Program-made: the position numbers and the translations under genes | Source: Planctomycetota bacterium | GTDB taxonomy: Bacteria; Planctomycetota; Phycisphaerae; Phycisphaerales; SM1A02 | Length of the DNA: 64,000 bases | Direction of reading: 5' to 3' | Assembly (NCBI GenBank): GCA_014381555.1 | Contig: JACNLO010000037.1 | Span: 1 to 64,000 of the forward strand | The notes under the pieces: generated by a model | The model's database searches: none | What the model was told of the DNA's origin: nothing | The model's input: only the letters and a program-made list of their open reading frames with translations | Shown here: in pieces, positions 46,085 through 54,924 of the stretch | Numbering within the stretch: position 1 is the stretch's first letter | How the letters are laid out: each line of letters begins with the position of its first letter

Positions 46085-46813
46085 ATGGATAACGATTGGA
46101 TCGAATTAGCTCAGAGCATTATTCAGTATACGTTCAAGGACAAAACCCTCCTAGAACAAGCTTTATCCCATTCCTCGGCTGTAGATCAGCGCCATCAAAG
46201 CAATGAACGGCTTGAGTTTCTTGGGGACGCTGTCCTAGGATTTGTCGTTTGCAACGACACGTTTCAGCGGTACCCTGAGTTCGAGGAAGGGGACATGACA
46301 AAAGTGAAATCTACAGTCGTAAGCCGGAAAGTTTGTGCTGAAATAGCCCTTGAACTTGACTTATATCGCATTTTACGAGTTGGAAAGGGGATGGGCGCTG
46401 GAAACCTACCAGCTTCAGTATCTGGAGCTGCGTATGAAGCAATCATTGGAGCTATTTACTTAGATAGTGGCTTTGAGGTTGCCCAGAAATTTGTCCTTCA
46501 AACCATCAGCGAGAGAATCGAAGAAGCCGCGTCCTCAACTCACCAAGATAATTATAAATCCGTCCTTCAGCAGGTCGGGCAAAAGATAGCTGGCTTTGCA
46601 CCCGCCTACGTTGTCCTAGATGAAAAAGGCCCTGACCACGCTAAGTGTTTTGAAATATGCGTTGAGCTTGGCGGAAAACGATATACCTCAAAATGGGGAC
46701 CATCGAAAAAACAAGCAGAACAGCTTGCTGCTCTTGAAGCACTGAAAGAATTACAGTTTGCTGAAGAACTTGAAGATGGTACAGTCAACATTCTTGAAAT
46801 TCACGGCGAGTAG
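46085..46813 (+). CDS. rnc: Ribonuclease III
   Basis: 242 aa double-strand RNA endonuclease processing rRNA and other RNAs. Catalytic signature NERLEFLGDAVLGFVV near residue 38, the second acidic cluster AYEAIIGAIYLDSG, and a C-terminal dsRNA-binding domain (NYKSVLQQVGQK ... KKQAEQLAALEAL). The ATG at 46085 is preferred to the GTG at 46070. Its last 13 bp overlap the convergent surface-protein gene. Confidence 0.96.
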   Translation: MDNDWIELAQSIIQYTFKDKTLLEQALSHSSAVDQRHQSNERLEFLGDAVLGFVVCNDTFQRYPEFEEGDMTKVKSTVVSRKVCAEIALELDLYRILRVGKGMGAGNLPASVSGAAYEAIIGAIYLDSGFEVAQKFVLQTISERIEEAASSTHQDNYKSVLQQVGQKIAGFAPAYVVLDEKGPDHAKCFEICVELGGKRYTSKWGPSKKQAEQLAALEALKELQFAEELEDGTVNILEIHGE

Positions 46814-47655
46814 CCACGAAGTGGTCGCATCCTCCGAGCACCGTTTCCATCTTCATCCTTTATCTCAATAAACCCGCGATGTTCTTCATCCGATTTCATT
46901 GTGGCAACAGAAATGCCTCGTTGGTTAGCAATGCTTAATGCGCCACCTCCAGTATCTCCAACTGTTGAAGCTACAAAAATAGGAATGTTGTATGCGTTAT
47001 ACAAATTCAAAAGTCCACCGTCATCGGATGCAGCAAGGACGCCCATCTTTTTGCCAGAAGATGTGTTCACAACAACGCCACCACCTCCACCTGGAAGCAT
47101 TCTCATTTCAGAAACGACGTTGCCATCTCGGTCAGCAATTTGAAATCGTCCATGTCCACTCGGGTCACTTGCAACCACTGCAACGGGTAATCCAAATTCA
47201 TTCTGAATATGAAGTGAAGCATTTGCACCACTAAGTGTTAATGCTCCGCTTGCAAATTGCGAAAGCTCTTCGCCATCTTGATTCCATAAAGAGAACGTGC
47301 CACCATTTGGTGTTGACCAAATGCCTGCGACATTTGTTCCTGAGTCATCCCAGACTGCAAGGTCGCCACCGCTAGAAGTGCCAGATAGTCGAAGCAAATT
47401 GACTCCACTATGGTTGTATAAATCGAACCGTCCGCCATCGTCAGTTTGAGCGATTGAAACAACTGGGGTTCCTTCTGCTCCAAGAACATCAATTCGATTT
47501 ACAACAAGGTGATCGAGTACGGTTGGGCCAGCAGCATTTGCCGCAAACAACCCAGCGCCAATCAAAAGCATCCATGAGGCGGCCCTCCATCTTCGTACAC
47601 TTTTTCGTAGTGTGCTAAGTTCAAGTTCAATATTGTTGAGTCGTTCTGAATTCAT
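46801..47655 (-). CDS. Membrane-anchored beta-repeat surface protein
   Basis: 284 aa. A short coiled N-terminus, one membrane helix or signal segment (about 25-43, ASWMLLIGAGLFAANAA), then repeated units of about 25-30 residues of the form G-x-F-x-L-[YW]-N plus a beta turn (GGRFDLYNHSG, GGTFSLWNQDG, GGLLNLYNAYN, GGALSIANQRG), suggesting a beta-helix. No known enzyme motif. An AAGGAAG site supports the ATG at 47655. Confidence 0.7.
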   Translation of the reverse strand: MNSERLNNIELELSTLRKSVRRWRAASWMLLIGAGLFAANAAGPTVLDHLVVNRIDVLGAEGTPVVSIAQTDDGGRFDLYNHSGVNLLRLSGTSSGGDLAVWDDSGTNVAGIWSTPNGGTFSLWNQDGEELSQFASGALTLSGANASLHIQNEFGLPVAVVASDPSGHGRFQIADRDGNVVSEMRMLPGGGGGVVVNTSSGKKMGVLAASDDGGLLNLYNAYNIPIFVASTVGDTGGGALSIANQRGISVATMKSDEEHRGFIEIKDEDGNGARRMRPLRGYSP

Positions 47656-47875
47656 GGCGTTTCTTCCTTTAGAGCATTCAAGCATCGTGCGTGGATATCG
47701 CAACTGGGCTGTATCTTAGGTTTTAGATTCTTGTTTCTTCTATCGTCCTTTGACGCACTTAGAAGATAGTTATTGCACTATCATCTTCCGCTAATATCAT
47801 TCTATTTGACCCTAAAGCGATGGCTGTTCTCCTCAATGAGTAGATTTTCAGGTGAAGACGGTGTACTAAGCAAAT

Positions 47876-47899
47876 GTGTCATGATCTGATTCATGACAC
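47876..47899. promoter_or_regulatory. Operator-like palindrome upstream of the EamA gene
   Basis: A perfect 9-bp inverted repeat GTGTCATGA/TCATGACAC with a 6-bp centre lies 36 bp before the transporter ATG. The size and spacing are typical of a dimeric transcription-factor site. The same 231-bp gap holds a second stem (GATAGT/ACTATC, 47765-47782, flanked by GAAGAT/ATCTTC). Confidence 0.5.
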
Positions 47900-47934
47900 T
47901 ACAACATACTCATATCTGATACGGAAAGAGTAGA

Positions 47935-48840
47935 ATGGGGAAGATGGTAGAGGAAACAAAAGCGCAACCAAAAGGGTTGGGCTTCATGCTAATCGTTATT
48001 TCTGGGTTGTTGCTTGCGTTAATAATGGAAGCAACGAGTGTACTAGATCGTGATCTTGACTGGCAATCAGCCGTATTAACAAGGGGACTCTTTGGGACTA
48101 TTGTTGGCGTGCCACTGGCATGGCGGTGCTTAAATCAATTTACTTACCGTAATAAATTGTTGACGATTCGAAATGGGTTTAATGCAGTGTTTTTGTTTGG
48201 TATTTATTTTGCCGTCTCAAAGATACTTCCAGCAGATGCAATTGCCATTACAAGTACCCAACCAATTTGGGTTGCAGTTCTCTGTATTTTTTGGTTTGGA
48301 TACCGTTACTTCTTTCGGTTTTGGATTGCAGGGCTGCTCGCTACGATTGGAGTGGTAATACTTGTCTCAGCAAAACCACCAGATAGTTTGTCCGTTGTAG
48401 CATTGCTCATCGTGATTACAATATTAAGAGGTGCAGCAGTTATTTTGCTTCGTTCTTTGAAAGATGTTCCTCCTACTATCATCGCGTTGCACTTTTCAGT
48501 AATGGTATTGATTTCTGGGGCAATCGTCTTTTTCTTTTCTGGTGGCCATCACAAACTCGATACGATTTTGGATGCAAAAGGAATAACGTTGCTATTGATT
48601 ATTGGCGGAGGGGCAACTTTTTTTCAAATTCTTCAAGCAAAAGTTGCAATTATTGTTGGTTCGATGTCAACAGCGGTCATCATAATTGTTGCAGTTGTCT
48701 TTGCGTACATCATGGACATTTTCTTACACCATGCACATATTAATGGAATGCATATTTTCGGATTACTTTTGGTGATTTTGCCGACTGCTTGGATTGTGAT
48801 TAGCAAACACGTTCAAAAGCCAATCGACCCCAAGAAATAA
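47935..48840 (+). CDS. EamA/DMT-family transporter
   Basis: 301 aa with about ten membrane helices in two EamA halves. N-terminal LIVISGLLLALIMEATSVLD, mid helices with AIAITSTQPIWVAVLCIF (typical first-half EamA motif) and GVVILVSAKPPDSLS, and a second half ending HINGMHIFGLLLVILPTAW. A metabolite exporter of unknown substrate. It may be regulated through the palindrome at 47876. Confidence 0.88.
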   Translation: MGKMVEETKAQPKGLGFMLIVISGLLLALIMEATSVLDRDLDWQSAVLTRGLFGTIVGVPLAWRCLNQFTYRNKLLTIRNGFNAVFLFGIYFAVSKILPADAIAITSTQPIWVAVLCIFWFGYRYFFRFWIAGLLATIGVVILVSAKPPDSLSVVALLIVITILRGAAVILLRSLKDVPPTIIALHFSVMVLISGAIVFFFSGGHHKLDTILDAKGITLLLIIGGGATFFQILQAKVAIIVGSMSTAVIIIVAVVFAYIMDIFLHHAHINGMHIFGLLLVILPTAWIVISKHVQKPIDPKK

Positions 48841-48885
48841 ACTTTCCCGAGGGATTGTATTTGGATAGTTTTTTCGGGGGGGTAA

Positions 48886-48959
48886 CACGCGTGGAGGGAC
48901 TCGAACCCCCAACCCTCGGCTTCGAAGGCCGATGCTCTATCCAATTGAGCTACACGCGC
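48886..48959 (-). tRNA. tRNA-Arg (anticodon UCG)
   Basis: A 74-nt cloverleaf on the minus strand: acceptor GCGCGTG/CACGCGT (first pair G-U), D stem GCTC/GAGC, anticodon stem TCGGC/GCCGA with loop CTTCGAA (UCG), T stem GGGGG/CCCTC with loop TTCGAGT. CCA is not encoded. A TATAAT -10-like box lies about 15 bp upstream (near 48976-48981). Confidence 0.96.
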
Positions 48960-49015
48960 TTGGGTAGGGACGCAAATTATACTCTGTATAGCCCTGAGTC
49001 GTTTGTGAGGGTATC

Positions 49016-49792
49016 ATGCTCGCCATGACAATTATGCAAGGCAAAAAAGGTCTCGTTGTTGGTATCGCCAATGAACGAAGTTACGCTTGGTACATCGCAA
49101 AATCGCTCGTAGAAAATGGAGCCGAATGTGTTTTTACTCACCTTCCCGGTGAAAAGATGGAGCGGCGCGCTCGAAAAGCAATCGAAGCAATTGGCGTTGA
49201 AAATCCTACACTCATCTCGATGGATGCTGGAAGCGACGAGGACTTGGACAAGGTTTTTAGCGATCTTGGCGAAATCGACTTTTTAGTCCACTCGATTGCC
49301 TTTGCAGATAAGGATTGGCTCAAAGAGGGCAAATTTGCAGCAACACCTCGCGAGGTTTATACGCAAGCGCTCGATATCAGTGCGTACACATTGATGGCAA
49401 TGGCGAATAGAGCCGCGCCCCTTATGAAAGATGGTGGCTCGATTATTTCGATGAGTTACTTAGGGGCTGTCAAAGCAGTACCCGGCTACAACGTCATGGG
49501 TGTTGCGAAAAGTGCGCTTGAATCGGCGACTCGGTACCTTGCAATGGAACTAGGCGAAAAAAATATCCGTGTGAACTCGATTAGTGGCGGACCCCTGAAA
49601 ACGTTGTCTTCTATGGCAGTTGGCGGGTTTAGTTCGATTCTTGACTGGGTTGAAGAAAAAGCGCCACTCAAGCGAAATGTAACGGGTGAAGATGTTGGTA
49701 ACTCTGCGGTCTACTTGCTTAGCGATATGTCTTCGGGTGTTACGGGGCAAGTTTTGTACGTGGATTGTGGTTACTCGTCGGTTGGACTGTAA
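49016..49792 (+). CDS. fabI: Enoyl-[acyl-carrier-protein] reductase (NADH)
   Basis: 258 aa short-chain dehydrogenase of type II fatty-acid synthesis, reducing enoyl-ACP. Motifs: GLVVGIANERSYAWYIAKSL (cofactor loop with the FabI GxANxxSxAW pattern), the Tyr-x6-Lys YNVMGVAKSALE, and VNSISGGPLKTLSSM. Length is normal. Starts at 49016, 49025 and 49034 are all ATG; GAGGG before 49016 favours the first. It overlaps the convergent GTPase by 22 bp. Confidence 0.94.
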   Translation: MLAMTIMQGKKGLVVGIANERSYAWYIAKSLVENGAECVFTHLPGEKMERRARKAIEAIGVENPTLISMDAGSDEDLDKVFSDLGEIDFLVHSIAFADKDWLKEGKFAATPREVYTQALDISAYTLMAMANRAAPLMKDGGSIISMSYLGAVKAVPGYNVMGVAKSALESATRYLAMELGEKNIRVNSISGGPLKTLSSMAVGGFSSILDWVEEKAPLKRNVTGEDVGNSAVYLLSDMSSGVTGQVLYVDCGYSSVGL

Positions 49793-50712
49793 CTGCCTGG
49801 AAAAAACCACGGCTTGTCGCTTTTAAGAACTTTCGGAGGAACAATTGCATCGCGAATAAGTTGCGTGAGTGCTTCCATGTTTTCGCCAGTGTGCGCGCTG
49901 ACGCAAAGGTCTGAGTCTGCTTTGTCTTTGATATCTGATTTTGTAGCAATGCGTATTGCGTGATTGTCTGTTTCAAACCAATCGTGCGTCTCATCTGCGA
50001 TAAGAATTGTTAGAACGGCTTCGGTCATGATTTTTTTTGCAATTGTTATTGCTTCTTGTTCGATGGCATCATCGGAATCGCGAAAACCGGGAAGGTCGTA
50101 CAAGTCAAGGACAAGCCCGCCGCAATTTATTCTTGCGCCAACTGCATCGCGAGTTGCACCCGGAAGGTCGTGCACTATCGAGGTGTCCTGTTTAGTGAGC
50201 GAATTCATCAATGTGCTTTTTCCCGTATTTGGTGAGCCAAGCAAAACAACTTTCGGCGGGTAAATAAGATGGTTCAGAATTGTCGCTCGGTTTAGGTCGT
50301 CTTCTAATGGAGTTACGCCTCGCAATTTATCCGGCTGTTTAAGAAGTAACTCGACTGAAAGCTGGCTCTCTGCAATTGAAAGTGTTCTGAGCATCGCAGA
50401 GTCGATTTCGTCTTGTGCTTCAGGAAACTGTGGTTCATCTGTTTGCTCAATGTCAAGTTCGCTAAAGAGCTTGGCAAGTTTACGAAGGATTTGCATTCCG
50501 CCATGAGGCATAATATGCGCGAGTTGGTTGTTGATTTGTACAGCAACCGCCTCATCGATTCCTAGAATGTCAACGAGGTAAAGTCTGCCATCAATCCAAT
50601 TTGATCGGCTTGTGATTTGGGAAAGGGTAGTCGTGACATTTCCTGCTAATTGAATGATTGCAATCGCACCTTGACTAGGAGGCGTGAGTAACGTCCAGGT
50701 TCTCTTAGACAT
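49771..50712 (-). CDS. MnmE-like GTPase lacking the CIGK motif
   Basis: 313 aa. An N-terminal MnmE-like domain (GAIAIIQLAG, then HIMPHGGMQILRKL) precedes a Ras-like G domain: G1 GSPNTGKST near residue 180, G2 GATRDAVG, G3 DLPGFRD and G4-like TKSD. It is about 140 residues shorter than canonical MnmE, and the C-terminal C-x-GK tail needed for tRNA wobble modification is missing. It is a planctomycete-type paralogue or degenerate MnmE of unknown role. It overlaps coaX by 8 nt. Confidence 0.8.
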   Translation of the reverse strand: MSKRTWTLLTPPSQGAIAIIQLAGNVTTTLSQITSRSNWIDGRLYLVDILGIDEAVAVQINNQLAHIMPHGGMQILRKLAKLFSELDIEQTDEPQFPEAQDEIDSAMLRTLSIAESQLSVELLLKQPDKLRGVTPLEDDLNRATILNHLIYPPKVVLLGSPNTGKSTLMNSLTKQDTSIVHDLPGATRDAVGARINCGGLVLDLYDLPGFRDSDDAIEQEAITIAKKIMTEAVLTILIADETHDWFETDNHAIRIATKSDIKDKADSDLCVSAHTGENMEALTQLIRDAIVPPKVLKSDKPWFFPGSYSPTDE

Positions 50713-51487
50713 CTTCTTCGATAGTCATTGCGTGTTTGACTGAAATTGCAATGCCTTGCAACTGCAAGTCAGGAATAATTTGCTCAATAATATCGTCCTC
50801 TTCGAAAAGGACTTTTGCGTCACCACCAGTTGCAAGAATGCTTGGATAGGCGCCGTATCGAGAGGCGTATTGCTCCGAGAGTTGGCGGACCATGCCTTGA
50901 ATTCCGTGGAAGACTCCCTGCAGCATTGCTTGGGCGGTGTTCTTGCCGAATGCTTCTCGAAGTGGTCGTTCAAAATCAACATCTGGAAGGGCGGTTGTTC
51001 CATTGTGCATTGCTTGTAATTGCATTCTCGCGCCTGGAGCAATTGCTCCCCCGTGAAAGGTGCCATCGCCATCAACAAAATCTACAGTAACACAGGTGCC
51101 AGCATCGACCACGATACATGCTTGATTTGATAATTCCCATGCAGCAGCTGCGTTTAGAAGGCGATCGACGCCTGTAATTGTCTCAGGGTCAAGATGCCTT
51201 CCAATTGCAACGGGGACATCTTCGCCAACATTCCATATTTGTTTCGAAGTCTGGTCCGCGAGCATGCCTTTTATTGCGTATCCAGCGGTTTCATTTGAAG
51301 ATGCCATCACGATTTGTGGGCTTTCACCATCAAGTTCATTCCAATACACCAATGCTTGTTCAACAATGTCACTTGTGGCAGATGATTTGAAAGAGGAGAG
51401 TTCATCGATCGCATTTTCTTTGAAGGTTGCGATTGAAGTTCGGGTATTACCGACAGTAATTGCTAAGAAGGGGTGATCTGTGCTCAT
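50705..51487 (-). CDS. coaX: Type III pantothenate kinase
   Basis: 260 aa ASKHA-fold kinase for the first step of CoA synthesis. Motifs: FLAITVGNTRTSIATF near the N-terminus, TGVDRLLNAAAAW, VVDAGTCVTVDFVDGDG and HGGAIAPGARMQ. The start at 51487 (MSTDHP) is chosen over upstream codons that run antisense into folD. The gap to the divergent folD is 33 bp. Confidence 0.93.
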   Translation of the reverse strand: MSTDHPFLAITVGNTRTSIATFKENAIDELSSFKSSATSDIVEQALVYWNELDGESPQIVMASSNETAGYAIKGMLADQTSKQIWNVGEDVPVAIGRHLDPETITGVDRLLNAAAAWELSNQACIVVDAGTCVTVDFVDGDGTFHGGAIAPGARMQLQAMHNGTTALPDVDFERPLREAFGKNTAQAMLQGVFHGIQGMVRQLSEQYASRYGAYPSILATGGDAKVLFEEDDIIEQIIPDLQLQGIAISVKHAMTIEEDV

Positions 51488-51520
51488 CAAGGTATTGTAT
51501 CGTTGGTATCCTGCCACTTC

Positions 51521-52375
51521 ATGGCAGAAGCAACGATTATTGATGGACGCGCTTTGGCGGCTAAGGTGAAGGATATCCTTGCAGTTCGGGTGGAAGGTTT
51601 GAAAGACCGTGGAAAATGTGTTCGGCTTGATGCCGTTCTTGTTGGAGGAGATCAGGGAGCACATTTATATGCTGACAATCAGGAGAAAGCATGTAACGCT
51701 GTTGGGATTGAATATAACTTACATGAATTGCCCGACTCAGCAACCCAAAAAGATGTGATGGCGACAATTGATGAGCTTAACGGAAATCCGATGGTAACCG
51801 CGATTATGGTGCACATGCCGCTACCAGAGCAAGTGGATGCCGACGCAATTCAAACTATGATTGATGTTGACAAAGATGTTGAAGGCGTGAATCCTGCGAA
51901 TATTGGCAATATTGTTTTTGGGCGGCGGAGTTTGGTGCCATGCACGGCACTCGCTGTGATGGAGATGATTGAATCGACTGGCATAGAGATTCGAGGCAAG
52001 CAAGCGGTTTGTGTTGGGGCAAGTACCATTGTTGGCAAGCCAGTCGCAGTCTTATTGATGCAGGCGGAAGCGACTGTAATTTCGACGAACGAACATACTC
52101 CAAACCAAGAAACATTAACACGAAACGCAGATATTCTTGTGACGGCTGCTGGGGTACCCAATTTAGTTACCGCTGATATTGTGCAAGAAGGCGCAGTTGT
52201 GATTGATGTTGGTATCAATCGCATTGTTGGTGAAGACGGGAAAAAATGTACGGTTGGTGATGTCGATTTTGAAGCGGTCAAAAAAGTTGCTGGATTCATT
52301 TCCCCCGTTCCAGGCGGCGTCGGACCGATGACAGTTGCAATGCTGCTTCGTAATACCGTGCAAGCGGCAGAATAA
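51521..52375 (+). CDS. folD: Bifunctional methylene-THF dehydrogenase/cyclohydrolase
   Basis: 284 aa. Interconverts 5,10-methylene- and 10-formyl-tetrahydrofolate using NADP. Motifs: LYADNQEKACNAVGIEY with the catalytic Lys, MVHMPLPEQVD, ALAVMEMIES, Rossmann VGASTIVGKPVAVLLM and the end FISPVPGGVGPMTVAMLL. Here the usual GRSxIVG reads GASTIVG. It is linked metabolically with glyA and purC in the window. Confidence 0.95.
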   Translation: MAEATIIDGRALAAKVKDILAVRVEGLKDRGKCVRLDAVLVGGDQGAHLYADNQEKACNAVGIEYNLHELPDSATQKDVMATIDELNGNPMVTAIMVHMPLPEQVDADAIQTMIDVDKDVEGVNPANIGNIVFGRRSLVPCTALAVMEMIESTGIEIRGKQAVCVGASTIVGKPVAVLLMQAEATVISTNEHTPNQETLTRNADILVTAAGVPNLVTADIVQEGAVVIDVGINRIVGEDGKKCTVGDVDFEAVKKVAGFISPVPGGVGPMTVAMLLRNTVQAAE

Positions 52376-52392
52376 AAACTGTCCAGCGGGTC

Positions 52393-52422
52393 GTTTAATG
52401 AAGTTTAATGAAGTTTAATGAA
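52393..52422. repeat. Three tandem 10-bp repeats at the purC stop
   Basis: GTTTAATGAA occurs three times in a row at 52393, 52403 and 52413. The purC stop codon (52415-52417, minus strand) lies in the third copy. It fills the short convergent gap between folD and purC. Confidence 0.9.
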
Positions 52423-53356
52423 ATAGTCGGGTTGCGGCTTCGCGGTATCGGGCGACTGTGCCTTCGATGATTTCGGATGGAAGTTCAGGACCGGGAGGTG
52501 TTTTGTCCCAGTCGCCAGAGGCGACTATTGTCTCAAGCCAATTACGTACATACTGTTTGTCGAAACTATCTTGTTCTCGTCCAACTTCGTATTCGTCTGC
52601 TGGCCAGAACCGTGAACTATCTGGAGTGAGCACTTCGTCAATCAAGAGCAGTTCATTGGTTGGATTGCCTGCTTCATCAAGAGCATATCCAAATTCAAAT
52701 TTTGTATCCGCAAGAATGATGCCTCGCTCTGCTGCATACTCTGCTGCCTTTGTATACATTTCAAGAGAGACAGCTCGCAAACGTTCCATCACATCGCGTC
52801 CTGCAATTTCACACGCTGTTTCAAAATCAATGTTTTCGTCGTGTCCTTCAACAGCTTTTGTTGCGGGCGTGAATATTGGTTCAGGCAATTTACTTGAAAG
52901 TTGTAATCCCTGAGGGAGTGGAATCCCACAAACCGTTCCATCGTTTTGATATTCCTTCCAGCCACTACCAGCTAAATATCCGCGAACTACGAACTCGACA
53001 GGAATTACTTCGCAAGCCCGTCCGAGCATCATACGTCCCTCGCATTGGTCATAGAGTGAAGGGTCAAGATCCGGCACATCCTCTGGATTCGTTGAAATTA
53101 AATGGTCTTGAATTATTCCAAGATCCCGAATGAAATCAAACCACTTGCAACTAATTGTCGTAAGCTCTCTACCCTTTCCGGTCACAGGATTGGGCATAAC
53201 GACATCAAATGCGCTGATTCGGTCACTTGCGATAATTAAAACCATCCCAGTTTGCCCACTTTTTGCAGGGATTTGGTAGATATCTCTGACTTTGCCTTGG
53301 CGGCGCTGCTCGAAAGGAAGGTGGGTTTCATAAACGGCGGCTTCAGTTGTGTTCAT
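52415..53356 (-). CDS. purC: SAICAR synthase
   Basis: 313 aa. Joins aspartate to CAIR in purine synthesis. Motifs: RQGKVRDIYQIP near the N-terminus, LIIASDRISAFDVVMP, PVEFVVRGYLAGSGWKEY, ADTKFEFGYALDE and LLIDEVLTPDSSRFW. It is of the longer bacterial/yeast type (about 300 aa). The ATG at 53356 is chosen over 53380 because the former gives a normal N-terminus. Confidence 0.96.
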   Translation of the reverse strand: MNTTEAAVYETHLPFEQRRQGKVRDIYQIPAKSGQTGMVLIIASDRISAFDVVMPNPVTGKGRELTTISCKWFDFIRDLGIIQDHLISTNPEDVPDLDPSLYDQCEGRMMLGRACEVIPVEFVVRGYLAGSGWKEYQNDGTVCGIPLPQGLQLSSKLPEPIFTPATKAVEGHDENIDFETACEIAGRDVMERLRAVSLEMYTKAAEYAAERGIILADTKFEFGYALDEAGNPTNELLLIDEVLTPDSSRFWPADEYEVGREQDSFDKQYVRNWLETIVASGDWDKTPPGPELPSEIIEGTVARYREAATRLFH

Positions 53357-53418
53357 GATTTGCATTGTAGCGTCCCACACATCCTAAGAAGTGGAAACTA
53401 CAATACTTGTAGACTAAA

Positions 53419-54924
53419 ATGATACGTTTTACCCTTTGCTCCAAAAATAGTATTGCCGAAAAACTCGTCAACGTTCATCTCCTCACGAGAGATAATCAAG
53501 TGATTCCGGGAAGGGTAACAATTGAAAATGGAATAATAACTGCTGACGCTCAGGGGCATGCAAACTTCGCAATTGGCATATTGTACGATGCAGGAAATGC
53601 TGGTCGCTTGATGCTCCAGACTTCAATTCTTCCTCGTCGAGTTAAGCCATACATGCTTTCACTTGAATTGGCGAGGCATCGCATTAAGTCGTTCCTTGAA
53701 CTGAGTGAAAACTGGAGTCTTTTTCATCTTTCTGAAGACAACCCCGCAGTACTACGCTGGGAAGAATCTCGATCGATTTTTACGAAAGCCCTTGTGTGCG
53801 CCGATCAAAATAAGGCAAACGATTTGGCAAGACGTGCATTAGAAATTTCGATAGATGCTTCTGAACGCCTTGCGATGGCGCATGCACAAATTTTGTTACA
53901 CCGTCGGTACGCTACAAAAAATGCTTCAAACTCAACTCTTGGTGTAAACATAGCATCTCAGAGATTTGATGAACCGCTCCGAGCTCTTGTAAGCAATACT
54001 ATTGATATTGTAAAAATTCCAATGCAATGGTCGGAGATTGAACCAGAAGAAGGGGTCTTTCAATGGGGTTCTATTGATCGTTGGGTAAAGTGGGCGCGTG
54101 ATCACAAGAAACACATTATTGCTGGCCCATTGCTAGACTTTACTTCAAAGGATGGAATACCAGAGTGGGTTAAAAAAACAGAGCATGATTATTCTTTGTT
54201 TCGTGATAAATGTTATGACCATATCGAACGTGTAGTACAAAGGTACGGCGCCGCAGTTCTTTTTTGGAATGTTGCCACTGGGTTAAATCTCAATAGATAT
54301 GTGAAATTATCTTTGCCAAATTTAGTGGACCTTGTTCGGACCGCTCGCCTTCTTGTAAAGCAAGGCAGGCAAGGATCGAAAGTGATGATTGAGCTTTCTG
54401 AGCCATTTTCAGAATTTGTAGCTACGACTCCTGGTTCATGTAACGCACACGTATTCCTTTCAAGATTGGCTCAAGAGGGCGTGTCCCTCGATGCGCTGGG
54501 GGTTCAGTTTCTTATAGGTGGGCAAGGTGGAAGGGCAACTCGTGATCTTATGCTCATGAGCGCTAAACTTGACGAATTTCTGCATCTAGATTTTCCGATT
54601 ATTATTTCGGATTTCGGTACTCCATCGAAGACAATACATGAACACTACGGATGGTGGAAATCCCCTTGGGATGAAGAGCGACAAGAACAGTGGACGTCCC
54701 AGATGTTTGCAATCGCAATGAGTAAGCCCTTCGTAGATTCTGTGATATGGACCGATTTATACGACTACAAAACGATGAAACTTCCTACAGCGGGACTCAT
54801 ATCCCTGAAGGGAAAACCAAGGGCAGTCCTAGACAAGCTCCTTGCAATGCGCAAGCGACTGAGCAAGCCTTTGGGACCGCTCAATCTGCCAAAACGGAAA
54901 GATGCGACCAAGGAAAACGAGTGA
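53419..54924 (+). CDS. GH10-like TIM-barrel protein with altered catalytic residues
   Basis: 501 aa. Residues 1-165 form a planctomycete-type N-terminal domain (EASERLAMA-like helix, seen as DASERLAMAHAQILLHRR). The rest resembles a family 10 glycosidase barrel: IPMQWSEIEPEEGVFQW, a helix pair and the strand IIISDFGTPSKTIHEHYG. The acid/base segment reads FWNVATGLN where GH10 xylanases have WDVVNE, and the nucleophile strand carries Asp (SDFG) not Glu. No signal peptide is seen. It may be a non-hydrolytic carbohydrate protein or use a shifted mechanism. It overlaps the HhH gene by 4 nt. Confidence 0.75.
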   Translation: MIRFTLCSKNSIAEKLVNVHLLTRDNQVIPGRVTIENGIITADAQGHANFAIGILYDAGNAGRLMLQTSILPRRVKPYMLSLELARHRIKSFLELSENWSLFHLSEDNPAVLRWEESRSIFTKALVCADQNKANDLARRALEISIDASERLAMAHAQILLHRRYATKNASNSTLGVNIASQRFDEPLRALVSNTIDIVKIPMQWSEIEPEEGVFQWGSIDRWVKWARDHKKHIIAGPLLDFTSKDGIPEWVKKTEHDYSLFRDKCYDHIERVVQRYGAAVLFWNVATGLNLNRYVKLSLPNLVDLVRTARLLVKQGRQGSKVMIELSEPFSEFVATTPGSCNAHVFLSRLAQEGVSLDALGVQFLIGGQGGRATRDLMLMSAKLDEFLHLDFPIIISDFGTPSKTIHEHYGWWKSPWDEERQEQWTSQMFAIAMSKPFVDSVIWTDLYDYKTMKLPTAGLISLKGKPRAVLDKLLAMRKRLSKPLGPLNLPKRKDATKENE

